Source: Candidatus Omnitrophota bacterium (GTDB lineage: Bacteria > Omnitrophota > Omnitrophia > Omnitrophales > Aquincolibacteriaceae). Taken from it: a stretch of DNA of 64,000 nucleotides. The notes beneath the pieces were generated by a model. The model was given only the letters and a program-made list of their open reading frames with translations. It ran no database searches and was not told where the DNA came from. Both the position numbers and the translations under genes were made by a program. The DNA lies in contig JACKFM010000001.1 of NCBI GenBank assembly GCA_020632475.1, forward strand, positions 558,001 to 622,000, written 5' to 3'. Shown here piece after piece: positions 27,897 to 36,190 of the stretch; within the stretch, counting starts at the first letter, position 1; each line of letters begins with the position of its first letter.

Positions 27897-27926
27897 TTGA
27901 CATCTCTATGCTGTATCAAGTAAAAT
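27897..27926 (+). promoter_or_regulatory. Strong promoter of the DUF4912-branching enzyme pair
   Basis: Perfect TTGACA (27897-27902), 18-nt spacer, TAAAAT (27921-27926). The leader would be about 70 nt. A small hairpin GAAAG/CTTTC (27983-27997) lies just before the DUF4912 start where a ribosome-binding site would be, and no strong Shine-Dalgarno is seen. Confidence 0.6.
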
Positions 27927-28001
27927 AAGCCAGATAAGAATCTTTTTTGTAACAAAAAACAATTTTGTCATCTAAATCCTTCGAAAGCAGAACTTTCAAT
28001 A

Positions 28002-29255
28002 ATGCCTAAAAAAACGATCAAAAAAACACAATCGGTCTCTCCAAAAAACAAAAAAACACTTTCAAAAAGTGTAGCTGCAGTTGAAAAAAAAACGGTTAAA
28101 AAATCTGTTTCTGCAACTAAAGGCATTAGGAAAAAGAAAGTTCCCGCAAAAACTTCGACGAAAAGTTCTGCTGCAACACCCTTGAAAAAGAGTGTGCGTA
28201 TCAAAGGGGCGATCACGACTTCTTTAGCCAGTGTTCAGCAGGCCGAAGCAAAGAAAAAAAAGATTGAAAGACCCGCCGTTAAAGCCGGTGCAGAGAAAAC
28301 AAAAGTTCTCAAAAGCCGTTTAAAAACAACCAAACCCGCGGACGATTTAACTAAAAATATCAGAAAAAAAACGCAGGTGAAGAGAAAAGCAAAAACTCTT
28401 AAATCGGTTGAATTACCCAAAAGTACTTCTGCAGTCCAACCACTTCATGAGGAGCAAGTTCATTTGCCCGGTGGCTATGGGGATAATTTTATTTATTTGG
28501 CGGTACGTGACCCCTTCATGATTTATACCTATTGGGAAATTCAATCGAATTGCCAGCAGAGAGCACTCGATCAACTTGGCGGTCAATGGGATAAAGTTAA
28601 ATCGGTCTTACGCGTTCATGATTTAAATCAATCTAAAGGGTTTGGATATTGGGATATTTATTTGAGCGGAATGGCCACTAGCTGGTTCATTGAAGTTGCT
28701 CCGAATAGAAGTTTTTATGTCGAAATCGGCCTTTTGCATGATGACGGCCGTTTTGTGGCTTTGGCCGTTTCTCAGCAGGTGACCACTCCCAGAATTATGC
28801 CTTCAGAAATCCTTGATGAGGAATGGATGGGAATTGATTTTGATACCATTTATGCCCTCTCCGGGGGTTTTGAAGCCGGAAAAAGTTCTGCGGAGTTACA
28901 TCGCATGATGCAGGACAGGCTTATGAATGCCATTACCTCCGGTTCCGGAGGAAGCGGTATGCCGACCAGTCCGGCTAAAATGAAAAAGAGAGGTTTTTGG
29001 TTTCATGTGGACTGCGAAGTGATTATTCATGGGGCCACAGAACCCGATGCGCAGGTGACCTTTCAGGGGCAGCCGGTTCGTTTGCGTTCCGACGGAACAT
29101 TCAGTTTCCGCTTTCCGTTGCCGGACGGAACCCATTTTTATGAGGCCAAAGCGGTTTCATCCGACGGTGTTGAAGAACGTTCGATTACACCGATTGTCGA
29201 AAGAAATACCCAAGTTGCACAGCCGGTGATCCGGTTTAGTCCGCAGGGCCTCTGA
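28002..29255 (+). CDS. DUF4912 protein with long Lys-rich N-terminal tail
   Basis: 417 residues. Residues 1-135 are low-complexity and extremely rich in Lys, Thr, Ser and Ala (for example MPKKTIKKTQSVSPK), resembling histone-H1-like or nucleic-acid-binding tails. Residues ~150-275 match DUF4912: LAVRDPFMIYTYWEI, GYWDIYLSG, WFIEVAPNRSFYVEIG. The last ~90 residues have a beta-sandwich look (GATEPDAQVTFQGQPV). DUF4912 proteins have no settled function. The gene ends 1 bp before the GH57 branching enzyme, so it probably serves glycogen metabolism, perhaps binding glucan or the enzyme. The tail may bind polyanions; that is inference. Confidence 0.85.
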   Translation: MPKKTIKKTQSVSPKNKKTLSKSVAAVEKKTVKKSVSATKGIRKKKVPAKTSTKSSAATPLKKSVRIKGAITTSLASVQQAEAKKKKIERPAVKAGAEKTKVLKSRLKTTKPADDLTKNIRKKTQVKRKAKTLKSVELPKSTSAVQPLHEEQVHLPGGYGDNFIYLAVRDPFMIYTYWEIQSNCQQRALDQLGGQWDKVKSVLRVHDLNQSKGFGYWDIYLSGMATSWFIEVAPNRSFYVEIGLLHDDGRFVALAVSQQVTTPRIMPSEILDEEWMGIDFDTIYALSGGFEAGKSSAELHRMMQDRLMNAITSGSGGSGMPTSPAKMKKRGFWFHVDCEVIIHGATEPDAQVTFQGQPVRLRSDGTFSFRFPLPDGTHFYEAKAVSSDGVEERSITPIVERNTQVAQPVIRFSPQGL

Positions 29256-29256
29256 C

Positions 29257-30846
29257 ATGTCTGAAAAAGGGTTGCTTTCGATAGTCCTTCACGCACACCT
29301 CCCCTTTGTTCGTCATCCCGAACATGATTATTTCCTGGAAGAAAATTGGCTGTATGAAGCCATTACCGAGACCTATATTCCCTTAATTCATATGTTTGAG
29401 GGGCTCGAAAAAGATTGTGTCCCTTTCCGTCTGACCATGACCATGACGCCTTCGCTGACCTCGATGCTTAGAGACCAGCTGTTGCAGGAACGTTATATCC
29501 GCCATATTGATCGCCTGATTGAATTAGCGGCAAAAGAGGTCGATCGGACGCGTTTTGAACCGGCCTTTCACCAGACAGCGCTGCATTATTATTGGGTTTT
29601 TACCCAAGCCAAAGAAACCTTCTGTGGCCGCTACGGTTGTGATTTGACCCGGGCATTCCGTCATTTTCAGGATCGCGGTTACCTCGAAATTATTACTTGT
29701 GGAGCAACCCATGGCTTTCTTCCGTTAAACAATTGTACGGATCAGTCCATACGCGGTCAAATTCAGGTTGGAGCGCGCTATTATGAGGAAGTTTTCGGGC
29801 GTAGTCCTATCGGTATTTGGCTTCCTGAATGCGGCTATTATCAGGGCGTGGACAATTTTCTCAAAGAAGTCGGTATTCGCTATTTTCTGACAGACACCCA
29901 CGGAGTATTACATGCCTCTCCTCGGCCCAAATACGGTGTGTTTGCGCCGATTTATTGTCCGAGCGGAGTGGCCGCTTTTGGGCGCGATGTCGAGTCTTCC
30001 AAACAGGTTTGGTCAGCCCAAGAGGGCTATCCCGGAGATTATGACTACCGTGAGTATTACCGCGACATTGGATATGACCTTGATTATGACTACATCAAAC
30101 CCTATATTGCACCTGACGGCTTAAGAGTGAATACAGGGATTAAGTATTACCGCATTACCGGGCATGATTATAAACAACCTTATGAACGCGGTCGTGCTAT
30201 GGAAAAGGCAGCGCTCCATGCGGGCAATTTTCTTTTTAACCGGGAAAAACAGGTTGAGCATTTATTTGAAGTGATCGGTAAAAAACCGATCATTGTGGCC
30301 CCCTACGATGCGGAACTATACGGACACTGGTGGTATGAAGGCCCGGACTTCCTCAATTTTCTTATCCGAAAAACAGCCTTTGATCAGAAAGCAGTTCGTT
30401 TGGTGACACCCGGAGATTACCTTCGTGAGCAGCCGGTTAATCAGGTTGCGACACCGGCACAGTCCAGTTGGGGGTATAAGGGGTACGCCGAAACCTGGCT
30501 GGGGGATTGCAATCATTGGATTTACCGCCATTTGCATAAGGCATCGTACCGTATGACGGAATTGGCGGATCGTTTCCGTAATCAGAATGGATTGGTGGAA
30601 AGAGGATTAAAACAGGCTGCCCGTGAACTTTTATTGGCACAGTCCAGCGATTGGGCCTTTATTATGCACACCGGAACGATGGTTCCCTATGCCGAAAAAA
30701 GAACGAAAGTTCATTTGAATAATTTCACTTCACTCTATGAGCAAATTAGCCATAATCACATTGATGAAGGCTGGCTGAGTGAACTTGAAAGGCGTAATAA
30801 TATCTTCGCTAACATTGACTACCGCATATACTGCAGTCATCATTAG
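29257..30846 (+). CDS. GH57-type 1,4-alpha-glucan branching enzyme
   Basis: A 529-residue cytoplasmic enzyme that creates alpha-1,6 branches in glycogen. Motif I is HAHLPFVRHP, the nucleophile Glu is in GIWLPECGYY, and the acid Asp is in APYDAELYGHWWYEGP. The C-terminal helical part (DUF1957 type) includes SSDWAFIMHTGTMVPYAEKR. The long substrate loop with many Tyr-Asp repeats lies near 255-275. It takes the place of the usual GH13 GlgB, which is absent here. It follows the DUF4912 gene by one base. Confidence 0.93.
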   Translation: MSEKGLLSIVLHAHLPFVRHPEHDYFLEENWLYEAITETYIPLIHMFEGLEKDCVPFRLTMTMTPSLTSMLRDQLLQERYIRHIDRLIELAAKEVDRTRFEPAFHQTALHYYWVFTQAKETFCGRYGCDLTRAFRHFQDRGYLEIITCGATHGFLPLNNCTDQSIRGQIQVGARYYEEVFGRSPIGIWLPECGYYQGVDNFLKEVGIRYFLTDTHGVLHASPRPKYGVFAPIYCPSGVAAFGRDVESSKQVWSAQEGYPGDYDYREYYRDIGYDLDYDYIKPYIAPDGLRVNTGIKYYRITGHDYKQPYERGRAMEKAALHAGNFLFNREKQVEHLFEVIGKKPIIVAPYDAELYGHWWYEGPDFLNFLIRKTAFDQKAVRLVTPGDYLREQPVNQVATPAQSSWGYKGYAETWLGDCNHWIYRHLHKASYRMTELADRFRNQNGLVERGLKQAARELLLAQSSDWAFIMHTGTMVPYAEKRTKVHLNNFTSLYEQISHNHIDEGWLSELERRNNIFANIDYRIYCSHH

Positions 30847-30873
30847 AACCAGCCAAATCGATCATTATCGCAG

Positions 30874-30904
30874 CGGGAAAGACAATCCGGGATTTCCGTT
30901 TTTT
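30874..30904 (+). terminator. Candidate intrinsic terminator after the branching enzyme
   Basis: CGGGAAA (30874-30880) can pair with TTTCCG (30893-30898) with one bulged G, followed by TTTTTT (30899-30904). It lies in the convergent gap with rpmB. Confidence 0.45.
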
Positions 30905-30972
30905 AAAGGAAACCTGTTTGCGCTCATGCCTCTGAAATGCTTTTTAAAGAAGAATAAAAGAAAAGGTGAGGA

Positions 30973-31224
30973 TTAAGCGGCGGTTTTCTTGAAAGAAACG
31001 GCTTTGGTGACTTTGTTTGCCTGAAGGCAGCTTGCACAAACAGAAATCCGTTTTACGGTTCCATTCGGAAAACGCACTTTGACTTTTTGAAGATTGGGGA
31101 GGAAGCGGCGGCGTGTGATACCCGTCACTTTTTTACCAATACCCCCGGTCTTTTTGGCAAGACCACGACGGGAAATGGATTTTCCGACAATCGGTTTTTT
31201 ATCGCAAATAGCACAATGTTTCAT
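30973..31224 (-). CDS. rpmB: Large ribosomal subunit protein bL28
   Basis: An 83-residue basic ribosomal protein. CAIC near the N-terminus and CASC near the C-terminus form the zinc-ribbon variant of bL28; SRRGLAKKTGG and RRRFLPNLQKVKV are typical. ATG 31224 gives the canonical N-terminus (MKHCAICDKKP). GTG 31233 is in frame but lies at the promoter start site. There is no Shine-Dalgarno, and the -10 box ends 9 nt upstream, so the mRNA should be leaderless. It is a monocistronic gene inside the glycogen region. Confidence 0.94.
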   Translation of the reverse strand: MKHCAICDKKPIVGKSISRRGLAKKTGGIGKKVTGITRRRFLPNLQKVKVRFPNGTVKRISVCASCLQANKVTKAVSFKKTAA

Positions 31225-31233
31225 AGGTGGCAC

Positions 31234-31261
31234 ATTATAGCGGCAAGTTCATTCTTGGCAA
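31234..31261 (-). promoter_or_regulatory. rpmB promoter (leaderless geometry)
   Basis: Reverse strand: TTGCCA (31261-31256), 16-nt spacer, TATAAT (31239-31234). The -10 is perfect and the -35 matches 5 of 6. Only 9 nt separate the -10 from ATG 31224. Its -35 shares bases with the -35 of the forward promoter for the CBM48 gene. Confidence 0.65.
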
Positions 31262-31283
31262 GCAATTTTTTATGATATATACT
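31255..31283 (+). promoter_or_regulatory. Promoter of the CBM48-glgA-thiG group
   Basis: TTGGCA (31255-31260), 17-nt spacer, TATACT (31278-31283), each 5 of 6. The start site would be near 31290, about 26 nt before ATG 31316. It overlaps the divergent rpmB promoter at the -35. Confidence 0.6.
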
Positions 31284-31315
31284 GATCGTCCCCAAACTAA
31301 CAATAGCTAAATCCT

Positions 31316-31618
31316 ATGAACAATGAGTCTGCCAAAAAAAGAACAGTGAAAAAGCCTTTAAAAAAGAAGGTTGTTTTTGAGTATTGTGCCGCTTCGGCTG
31401 AGAGTGTCTCGGTTGCTGGAACATTTAATGATTGGGATGATCACCGCCATGTGCTCAAAAGGAAGGGCGAAGGGCTTTGGCAGCTGACGCTGCAGCTTGA
31501 ACCTGGGCTCTATGAGTACCGGTATTTTGTCGATGGCGTTTGGCAGAATGATCAACGTCCGGTCGAGTGCATTCCAAATGCTTTTGGGACGTGGAATTGT
31601 GTTTTAAAAGTCGAATAA
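31316..31618 (+). CDS. Stand-alone glycogen-binding (CBM48/AMPK-type) protein
   Basis: 100 residues. After a basic 18-residue N-terminus comes a single early-set beta domain: VVFEYCAASAESVSVAGTFN, then the glucan-binding signature NDWDDHRHVLKRKGEGLWQL and YEYRYFVDGVWQND. This is the carbohydrate-binding module of AMPK beta subunits and of GH13 branching enzymes, here as an independent protein. glgA starts 40 bp downstream, so it probably binds glycogen and helps the synthase or another enzyme reach the polymer. No catalytic domain is present. Confidence 0.88.
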   Translation: MNNESAKKRTVKKPLKKKVVFEYCAASAESVSVAGTFNDWDDHRHVLKRKGEGLWQLTLQLEPGLYEYRYFVDGVWQNDQRPVECIPNAFGTWNCVLKVE

Positions 31619-31658
31619 CCTCAAAAAGATCCATACAAAATACGGAGTTAATCCTTTT

Positions 31659-33116
31659 ATGTTAATTGTTAATGTTGCCCCAGAGGTCGTTCCGTTTGCC
31701 AAGACCGGCGGTCTTGGCGATGTGGCCGGAAGTCTGCCGATTGAACTCCAGCAGCTCGGCCATCAGGTGATGACTTTTCTGCCCCGGTATAAAACGGTTA
31801 ATCTGAAGGATTACGATTTTACCGTAGCCGCTGACCGCATTGCGGTGCCGTTGAGTTCTTCGACCGAAGAGGGGCGTGTTTATAAATACCGGCATCCAAG
31901 CGGAGCTGAATTTTATCTTATTGATCACCCCGGTTTTTTTGACCGGGATGAGCTTTACGGAACGCCCATGGGGGATTATCCGGATAACGATCACCGGTTT
32001 ATTTTCTTTCAGAGGGCCGTGATGGAGACCCTTCGTATTTTAAGAATTAAACCGGATGTGATTCACTGCCACGATTGGCAGACGGGACTGATTCCGGTGT
32101 ATATTAAAACATTGTATGCCAAAGAGCCCGTTTTTGCCAAAACCAAAACACTTTTTACAATTCACAATCTGGCTTACCAGGGTAATTTCCCGCCAGATTC
32201 GCTTCCCTTGACGGGGCTTGGTTGGGAAGAGTTTAAAATGGAAAAACTGGAGCTATATGGAAAGATGAGTTGTCTGAAGGGTGGAATTGTCTACTCGGAC
32301 GCCATTACGACTGTCAGCGAAAGTTATAGCCGGCAGATTCAGAAAGAAGAATTTGGATGCGGTCTTGAAGGTGTCCTTGCAACCCGGCGCGGACAAATAC
32401 ACGGTATTATCAACGGTATTGATTATGACTACTGGAATCCTGAAACCGATCCTGATATTAAGGCGCATTACACCCTAAAGTCTTTTGCGGCTAAAAGGGA
32501 AAACAAAACAGCCCTGCAAAAGGCCGATGAACTTAAACTCGATCCGGAGATTCCTATTTATGGATTTATTTCAAGGCTTGTGGACCAGAAAGGTATCGAT
32601 ATTCTGATTCCTGCTCTAGAGAAGATGGTTGACTTGGATTGTCAATTTGTATTACTTGGAACCGGAGACGAAAAATATCACAGCCTATTAAGAATGATCG
32701 GAAAGAGTAACCGCGGACGTTTCAGCGTCCATATTGTTTTTGACCCGAAAATGGCCAAACGTATTTATGCCGGAAGTGATTTTCTTCTAGTACCTTCTTA
32801 TTACGAACCGTGCGGCCTGGCTCAGTTGGTTGCACTGCGCTACGGAACGGTCCCGGTGGTGCGTTCCACTGGCGGTCTGGCCGATACGATCCGTGATTTT
32901 GATCACGATCCGGTTCAAGGTAACGGTTTTAGTTTTCAGGACTATACGAGTGATGCGCTTGTCGATGCCGTTAAGCGTTCTTTGGCAGTTTATCGTAATC
33001 AAAAGAAATTTGATACTCTGATTAAAAATGCAATGTCGAGTAATTATTCCTGGACGGCATCGGCGAAAAAATACATTGAACTCTACGGAAAAATTTGTGC
33101 ATGCAGTGGAATATAG
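31659..33116 (+). CDS. glgA: Glycogen synthase
   Basis: A GT5 enzyme extending alpha-1,4-glucan from ADP-glucose. The N-terminal ADP-glucose loop is [13 protein letters not shown], followed by HDWQTGLIP and TIHNLAYQG. The C-terminal Rossmann half carries [11 protein letters not shown] and [12 protein letters not shown] with the catalytic Glu. At 485 residues it has normal length. GGAG (31641-31644) lies upstream. It is separated from glgC by 29 kb, but the pathway is otherwise complete in the window. Confidence 0.97.
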   Translation: MLIVNVAPEVVPFAKTGGLGDVAGSLPIELQQLGHQVMTFLPRYKTVNLKDYDFTVAADRIAVPLSSSTEEGRVYKYRHPSGAEFYLIDHPGFFDRDELYGTPMGDYPDNDHRFIFFQRAVMETLRILRIKPDVIHCHDWQTGLIPVYIKTLYAKEPVFAKTKTLFTIHNLAYQGNFPPDSLPLTGLGWEEFKMEKLELYGKMSCLKGGIVYSDAITTVSESYSRQIQKEEFGCGLEGVLATRRGQIHGIINGIDYDYWNPETDPDIKAHYTLKSFAAKRENKTALQKADELKLDPEIPIYGFISRLVDQKGIDILIPALEKMVDLDCQFVLLGTGDEKYHSLLRMIGKSNRGRFSVHIVFDPKMAKRIYAGSDFLLVPSYYEPCGLAQLVALRYGTVPVVRSTGGLADTIRDFDHDPVQGNGFSFQDYTSDALVDAVKRSLAVYRNQKKFDTLIKNAMSSNYSWTASAKKYIELYGKICACSGI

Positions 33117-33153
33117 TGCAGGGACTGTTTCGAATAATGACCATGGTGAAAAA

Positions 33154-33933
33154 ATGACGGATGAAAAACTTAAAATCGGAAAATACGAATTATCTTCAAG
33201 ACTTATTCTCGGCTCGGGGAAATATGCTTCAATGGAGATTATGGCCGAAGCCTTAGAGGCTGCCGGTGCGGATATGGTGACTGTTGCCGTTGGCCGTGTG
33301 AATCTGGATAACCCGAATGAAAAAAATCTAATCGATTTTATCGGCCGGGATAAATACATCATTCTTTCCAATACCGCCGGAGCCTATAATACGAAGGATG
33401 CCATCCGGATTGCCCGTTTGGGTCAAGCGGCGGGCTTGGGCGACCTGGTTAAGCTTGAGGTGATCGGAGATCCAAAAACATTAATGCCGGATACGGTTTC
33501 GTTGCTTGAGGCCACGAAGATTTTAGTCGCTGAGGGTTTTACGGTAATGCCTTATACGAATGATGATCCGGTGATGGCGAAAAGACTTGAGGATGCAGGG
33601 GCCGCATGCGTTATGCCTCTGGCTGCACCCATTGGTTCCGGGCGGGGAATACAAAATCCGCTTAATTTACGTTTTGTGATGGAAGCGGTTCAATGTCCGG
33701 TGATTGTGGATGCCGGTGTCGGCACGGCTTCGGATGCCGCCGTGTGTATGGAGTTAGGTGCTGATGGTGTCTTAATGAATACGGCGATTGCAAGTGCCCG
33801 ACAGCCGGTGCTGATGGCCCAGGCAATGCGCGAGGCTGTGAGTGCAGGTCGTAAGGCCTATTGGGCCGGACGTATGAGTCCGAAAGATTATGGCGTGGCT
33901 TCAAGTCCGCAAGAAGGTTTGACCATTAAATAA
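33154..33933 (+). CDS. thiG: Thiazole synthase
   Basis: It forms the thiazole phosphate moiety of thiamin from deoxyxylulose phosphate, dehydroglycine and ThiS thiocarboxylate. At about 259 residues it is a typical TIM barrel: [27 protein letters not shown], the Schiff-base Lys in [10 protein letters not shown], and [21 protein letters not shown] 33154 is chosen by homology; the frame opens earlier within glgA. No thiS, thiH, thiO or thiF is nearby and no TPP riboswitch is seen, so it appears as an orphan thiamin gene behind glgA. Confidence 0.95.
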   Translation: MTDEKLKIGKYELSSRLILGSGKYASMEIMAEALEAAGADMVTVAVGRVNLDNPNEKNLIDFIGRDKYIILSNTAGAYNTKDAIRIARLGQAAGLGDLVKLEVIGDPKTLMPDTVSLLEATKILVAEGFTVMPYTNDDPVMAKRLEDAGAACVMPLAAPIGSGRGIQNPLNLRFVMEAVQCPVIVDAGVGTASDAAVCMELGADGVLMNTAIASARQPVLMAQAMREAVSAGRKAYWAGRMSPKDYGVASSPQEGLTIK

Positions 33934-33935
33934 GA

Positions 33936-34016
33936 AGAGGAGACCAGGCGATAAGGTGACGGGGTGAGAAATATTCTTTCCCAGTCACTATTTCTTCTGG
34001 TCTCTTCTCTGTTTTT
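33936..34016 (+). terminator. Long imperfect hairpin with U-run between thiG and leuB
   Basis: GAGACCAG (33940-33947) pairs with CTGGTCTC (33997-34004), and GTGAC (33956-33960) with GTCAC (33984-33988), with further pairing inside and outside. TTTTT follows at 34012-34016. It would end the glgA-thiG transcript or act as an attenuator for leuB, whose ribosome-binding site begins at 34021. Confidence 0.55.
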
Positions 34017-34034
34017 AAAGAAAGGGAGTATCGC

Positions 34035-35114
34035 GTGTATAAAATCTGTGTTTTTCCCGGAGACGGAATCGGCCAAGAGGTTACGAAACAGGCACTTAAA
34101 ATTCTTCATACGGTCGCTCAAAAACATCATCTCGTTTTTGACGTCCACGAAGGATTGCTCGGGGGGGCTTCAATTGATGCTGCCGGAGTTCCGATGTCTG
34201 AGGAGGCTGCTGAATTAGCCAAGTCTTCGGATGCTGTTTTTCTAGGTGCTGTCGGCGGTCCCAAGTGGGATGGCCTGGAGGCTTCTAAAAGGCCTGAAAA
34301 AGGATTGCTGGCTTTGCGTCAAACGCTTGGCGTTTTTGCCAATCTTCGTCCCGTACGCCTTTTTAAAGGGCTTGAGAACCATTCCACGCTTAAAGTCGAA
34401 ATTATCCGTGATTTGGATTTTTTAATCCTGAGAGAATTGACCGGGGGTATTTATTTCGGCACTCCTCGCGGTATTGAGAGCCTCAGTGATGGATCTGGAG
34501 AGAAAGGGGTTAATACCGAGGTTTATACCACTGCCGAAATTGAACGAATTGCGGTGAAGGCGTTTGAAGCGGCCCGCAGAAGAAAACGGAAAGTCACATC
34601 GGTGGATAAGGCCAATGTTCTGGAATCGGGACAATTATGGAGAAAAGTGGTTACGGCCGTACAAAAACAGTATCCGGATGTGACACTGGATCATCGTTAT
34701 GTGGATGACTGTGCTATGCAATTTATCCGGAACCCGAAACAATTTGATGTCGTTGTGACCAGTAATATGTTCGGTGATATTTTAAGCGATGAGGCGGCCA
34801 TGTTGACAGGTTCAATCGGAATGCTGGCATCGGCCTCTGTGGGAGCCAAGACCGCACTTTATGAACCGGTACACGGCTCGGCCCCGGATATTGCAGGCAA
34901 AGACCTGGCTAACCCATTGGCCTCTATCCTTTCTATCGCGATGATGTTTGAGCACAGTTTTCAGTTGAGTGAACTTGCGCAGGAAGTGGAAAAAGCGGTG
35001 GAAGATATTTTATCCGAAGGTTACCGTACAGCCGATATTTACGGTGAAGGATGTCGTAAGGTCGGTTGTGAAGAAATGGGTGAGCTGGTTGCCGGTAAAA
35101 TTAAGAGTGCATAA
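34035..35114 (+). CDS. leuB: 3-isopropylmalate dehydrogenase
   Basis: It carries out the oxidative decarboxylation of 3-isopropylmalate in leucine synthesis. [10 protein letters not shown] at the start, [20 protein letters not shown], the segment holding [14 protein letters not shown], and [13 protein letters not shown] are diagnostic. At 359 residues it has normal length. GTG 34035 has AAAGGGAG (34021-34028) 6 nt upstream. leuC and leuD are 18 kb away in reverse orientation, and leuA is not in the window. asd follows after 33 bp. Confidence 0.96.
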   Translation: MYKICVFPGDGIGQEVTKQALKILHTVAQKHHLVFDVHEGLLGGASIDAAGVPMSEEAAELAKSSDAVFLGAVGGPKWDGLEASKRPEKGLLALRQTLGVFANLRPVRLFKGLENHSTLKVEIIRDLDFLILRELTGGIYFGTPRGIESLSDGSGEKGVNTEVYTTAEIERIAVKAFEAARRRKRKVTSVDKANVLESGQLWRKVVTAVQKQYPDVTLDHRYVDDCAMQFIRNPKQFDVVVTSNMFGDILSDEAAMLTGSIGMLASASVGAKTALYEPVHGSAPDIAGKDLANPLASILSIAMMFEHSFQLSELAQEVEKAVEDILSEGYRTADIYGEGCRKVGCEEMGELVAGKIKSA

Positions 35115-35147
35115 AATTTTAATATCTGAAAAGGGATAGGAATAACG

Positions 35148-36155
35148 ATGAAACCGTTAAAAGTAGCTATTTTGGGCGCAACAGGCGCTGTGGGACAAGA
35201 GTTTTTGAAACTTTTAGATGAACGCTCATTTCCTCTGACCGAGTTAAAACTTTTGTCTTCGGCGCGTTCAGCCGGAACAAAAATTTCTTTCCGGGGAAAA
35301 GAAATTACCGTGGAGGAAGCCGGTGAACAATCGTTTGATGGCATTGACCTTGTCCTTTCAAGTGCCGGTGGTTCCATCAGCCGTAAGCTGGTTCCTGCGG
35401 CAGTGAAAGCCGGGGCTTTGGTCGTTGACAACACCAGTGCCTTCAGGATGGATCCGGAAGTTCCGCTTGTCGTCCCTGAAATCAACCCTGAAGATATTGC
35501 CCGGCATAAAGGGATTATTGCCAACCCGAATTGCTCGACGATTATTATGCTTGTGCCCCTTTACCCTTTACATCAAATTTCGCCGATTAAAAGAATTATT
35601 GTTTCGACTTATCAAGCTGCAAGCGGTGCCGGGCATATTGCGATGGAGGAGTTACGGATTCAATCGGGCGAGATTCTTGCCGGACAAAAGCCCGCGGTCA
35701 AAGTTTTTCCGCATCAGATTGCTTTTAATCTTTTTTCCCATAATACGACCATAGACGAGCAGGGATATTGTGAAGAAGAAGTGAAGATGGTTCGTGAAAC
35801 CAAAAAAATTTTCCATGATGATTCCATCCAAGTCGTTCCGACCACAATCCGTGTGCCGGTATTCAGGGCGCACTCGGAAGCCATCGTGGTGGAGCAGGCA
35901 GATGAAGTGACGGTGGAGCAAGCGCGCGAAGCTCTATCGAAAGCACCTGGGATTAAAATCGTTGACGACCGCATTAAAAATCACTTTCCGATGCCGATTG
36001 AAGCTGAAAACCAGGATGACGTTCTTGTCGGACGTCTTCGTAAGGATCTATCAGCTCCCCGTTCGCTGGCGCTTTTTGTCAGCGGGGACCAGATTCGAAA
36101 AGGCGCTGCATTGAATGCGGTACAGATTGCTGAAAAATGGCTTGCCGACCGTTAA
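35148..36155 (+). CDS. asd: Aspartate-semialdehyde dehydrogenase
   Basis: It reduces aspartyl phosphate to the semialdehyde that feeds lysine, threonine, methionine and diaminopimelate. The N-terminal nucleotide loop is AILGATGAVGQEFLK, the active Cys lies in NPNCSTI near 129, and the substrate His region is RVPVFRAHSEAI. At 335 residues it has normal length for the Gram-negative-type enzyme. It supplies DapA, encoded 21 kb downstream. It lies between leuB and truA in a likely three-gene unit. Confidence 0.96.
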   Translation: MKPLKVAILGATGAVGQEFLKLLDERSFPLTELKLLSSARSAGTKISFRGKEITVEEAGEQSFDGIDLVLSSAGGSISRKLVPAAVKAGALVVDNTSAFRMDPEVPLVVPEINPEDIARHKGIIANPNCSTIIMLVPLYPLHQISPIKRIIVSTYQAASGAGHIAMEELRIQSGEILAGQKPAVKVFPHQIAFNLFSHNTTIDEQGYCEEEVKMVRETKKIFHDDSIQVVPTTIRVPVFRAHSEAIVVEQADEVTVEQAREALSKAPGIKIVDDRIKNHFPMPIEAENQDDVLVGRLRKDLSAPRSLALFVSGDQIRKGAALNAVQIAEKWLADR

Positions 36156-36190
36156 CCGTTAATCCCTTTTTGATCTTTTTGGAAAAGTAA

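Noticed and set aside
30779..30976. Forward 65-codon frame starting inside the branching enzyme gene and ending at the rpmB stop region
   Set aside because: It overlaps the GH57 gene out of frame, has no ribosome-binding site, runs through the probable terminator hairpin and shows no domain.
32787..33371. 194-codon reverse frame across the glgA/thiG junction
   Set aside because: It is opposite two certain genes, with no recognisable motif and no ribosome-binding site; typical antisense shadow.
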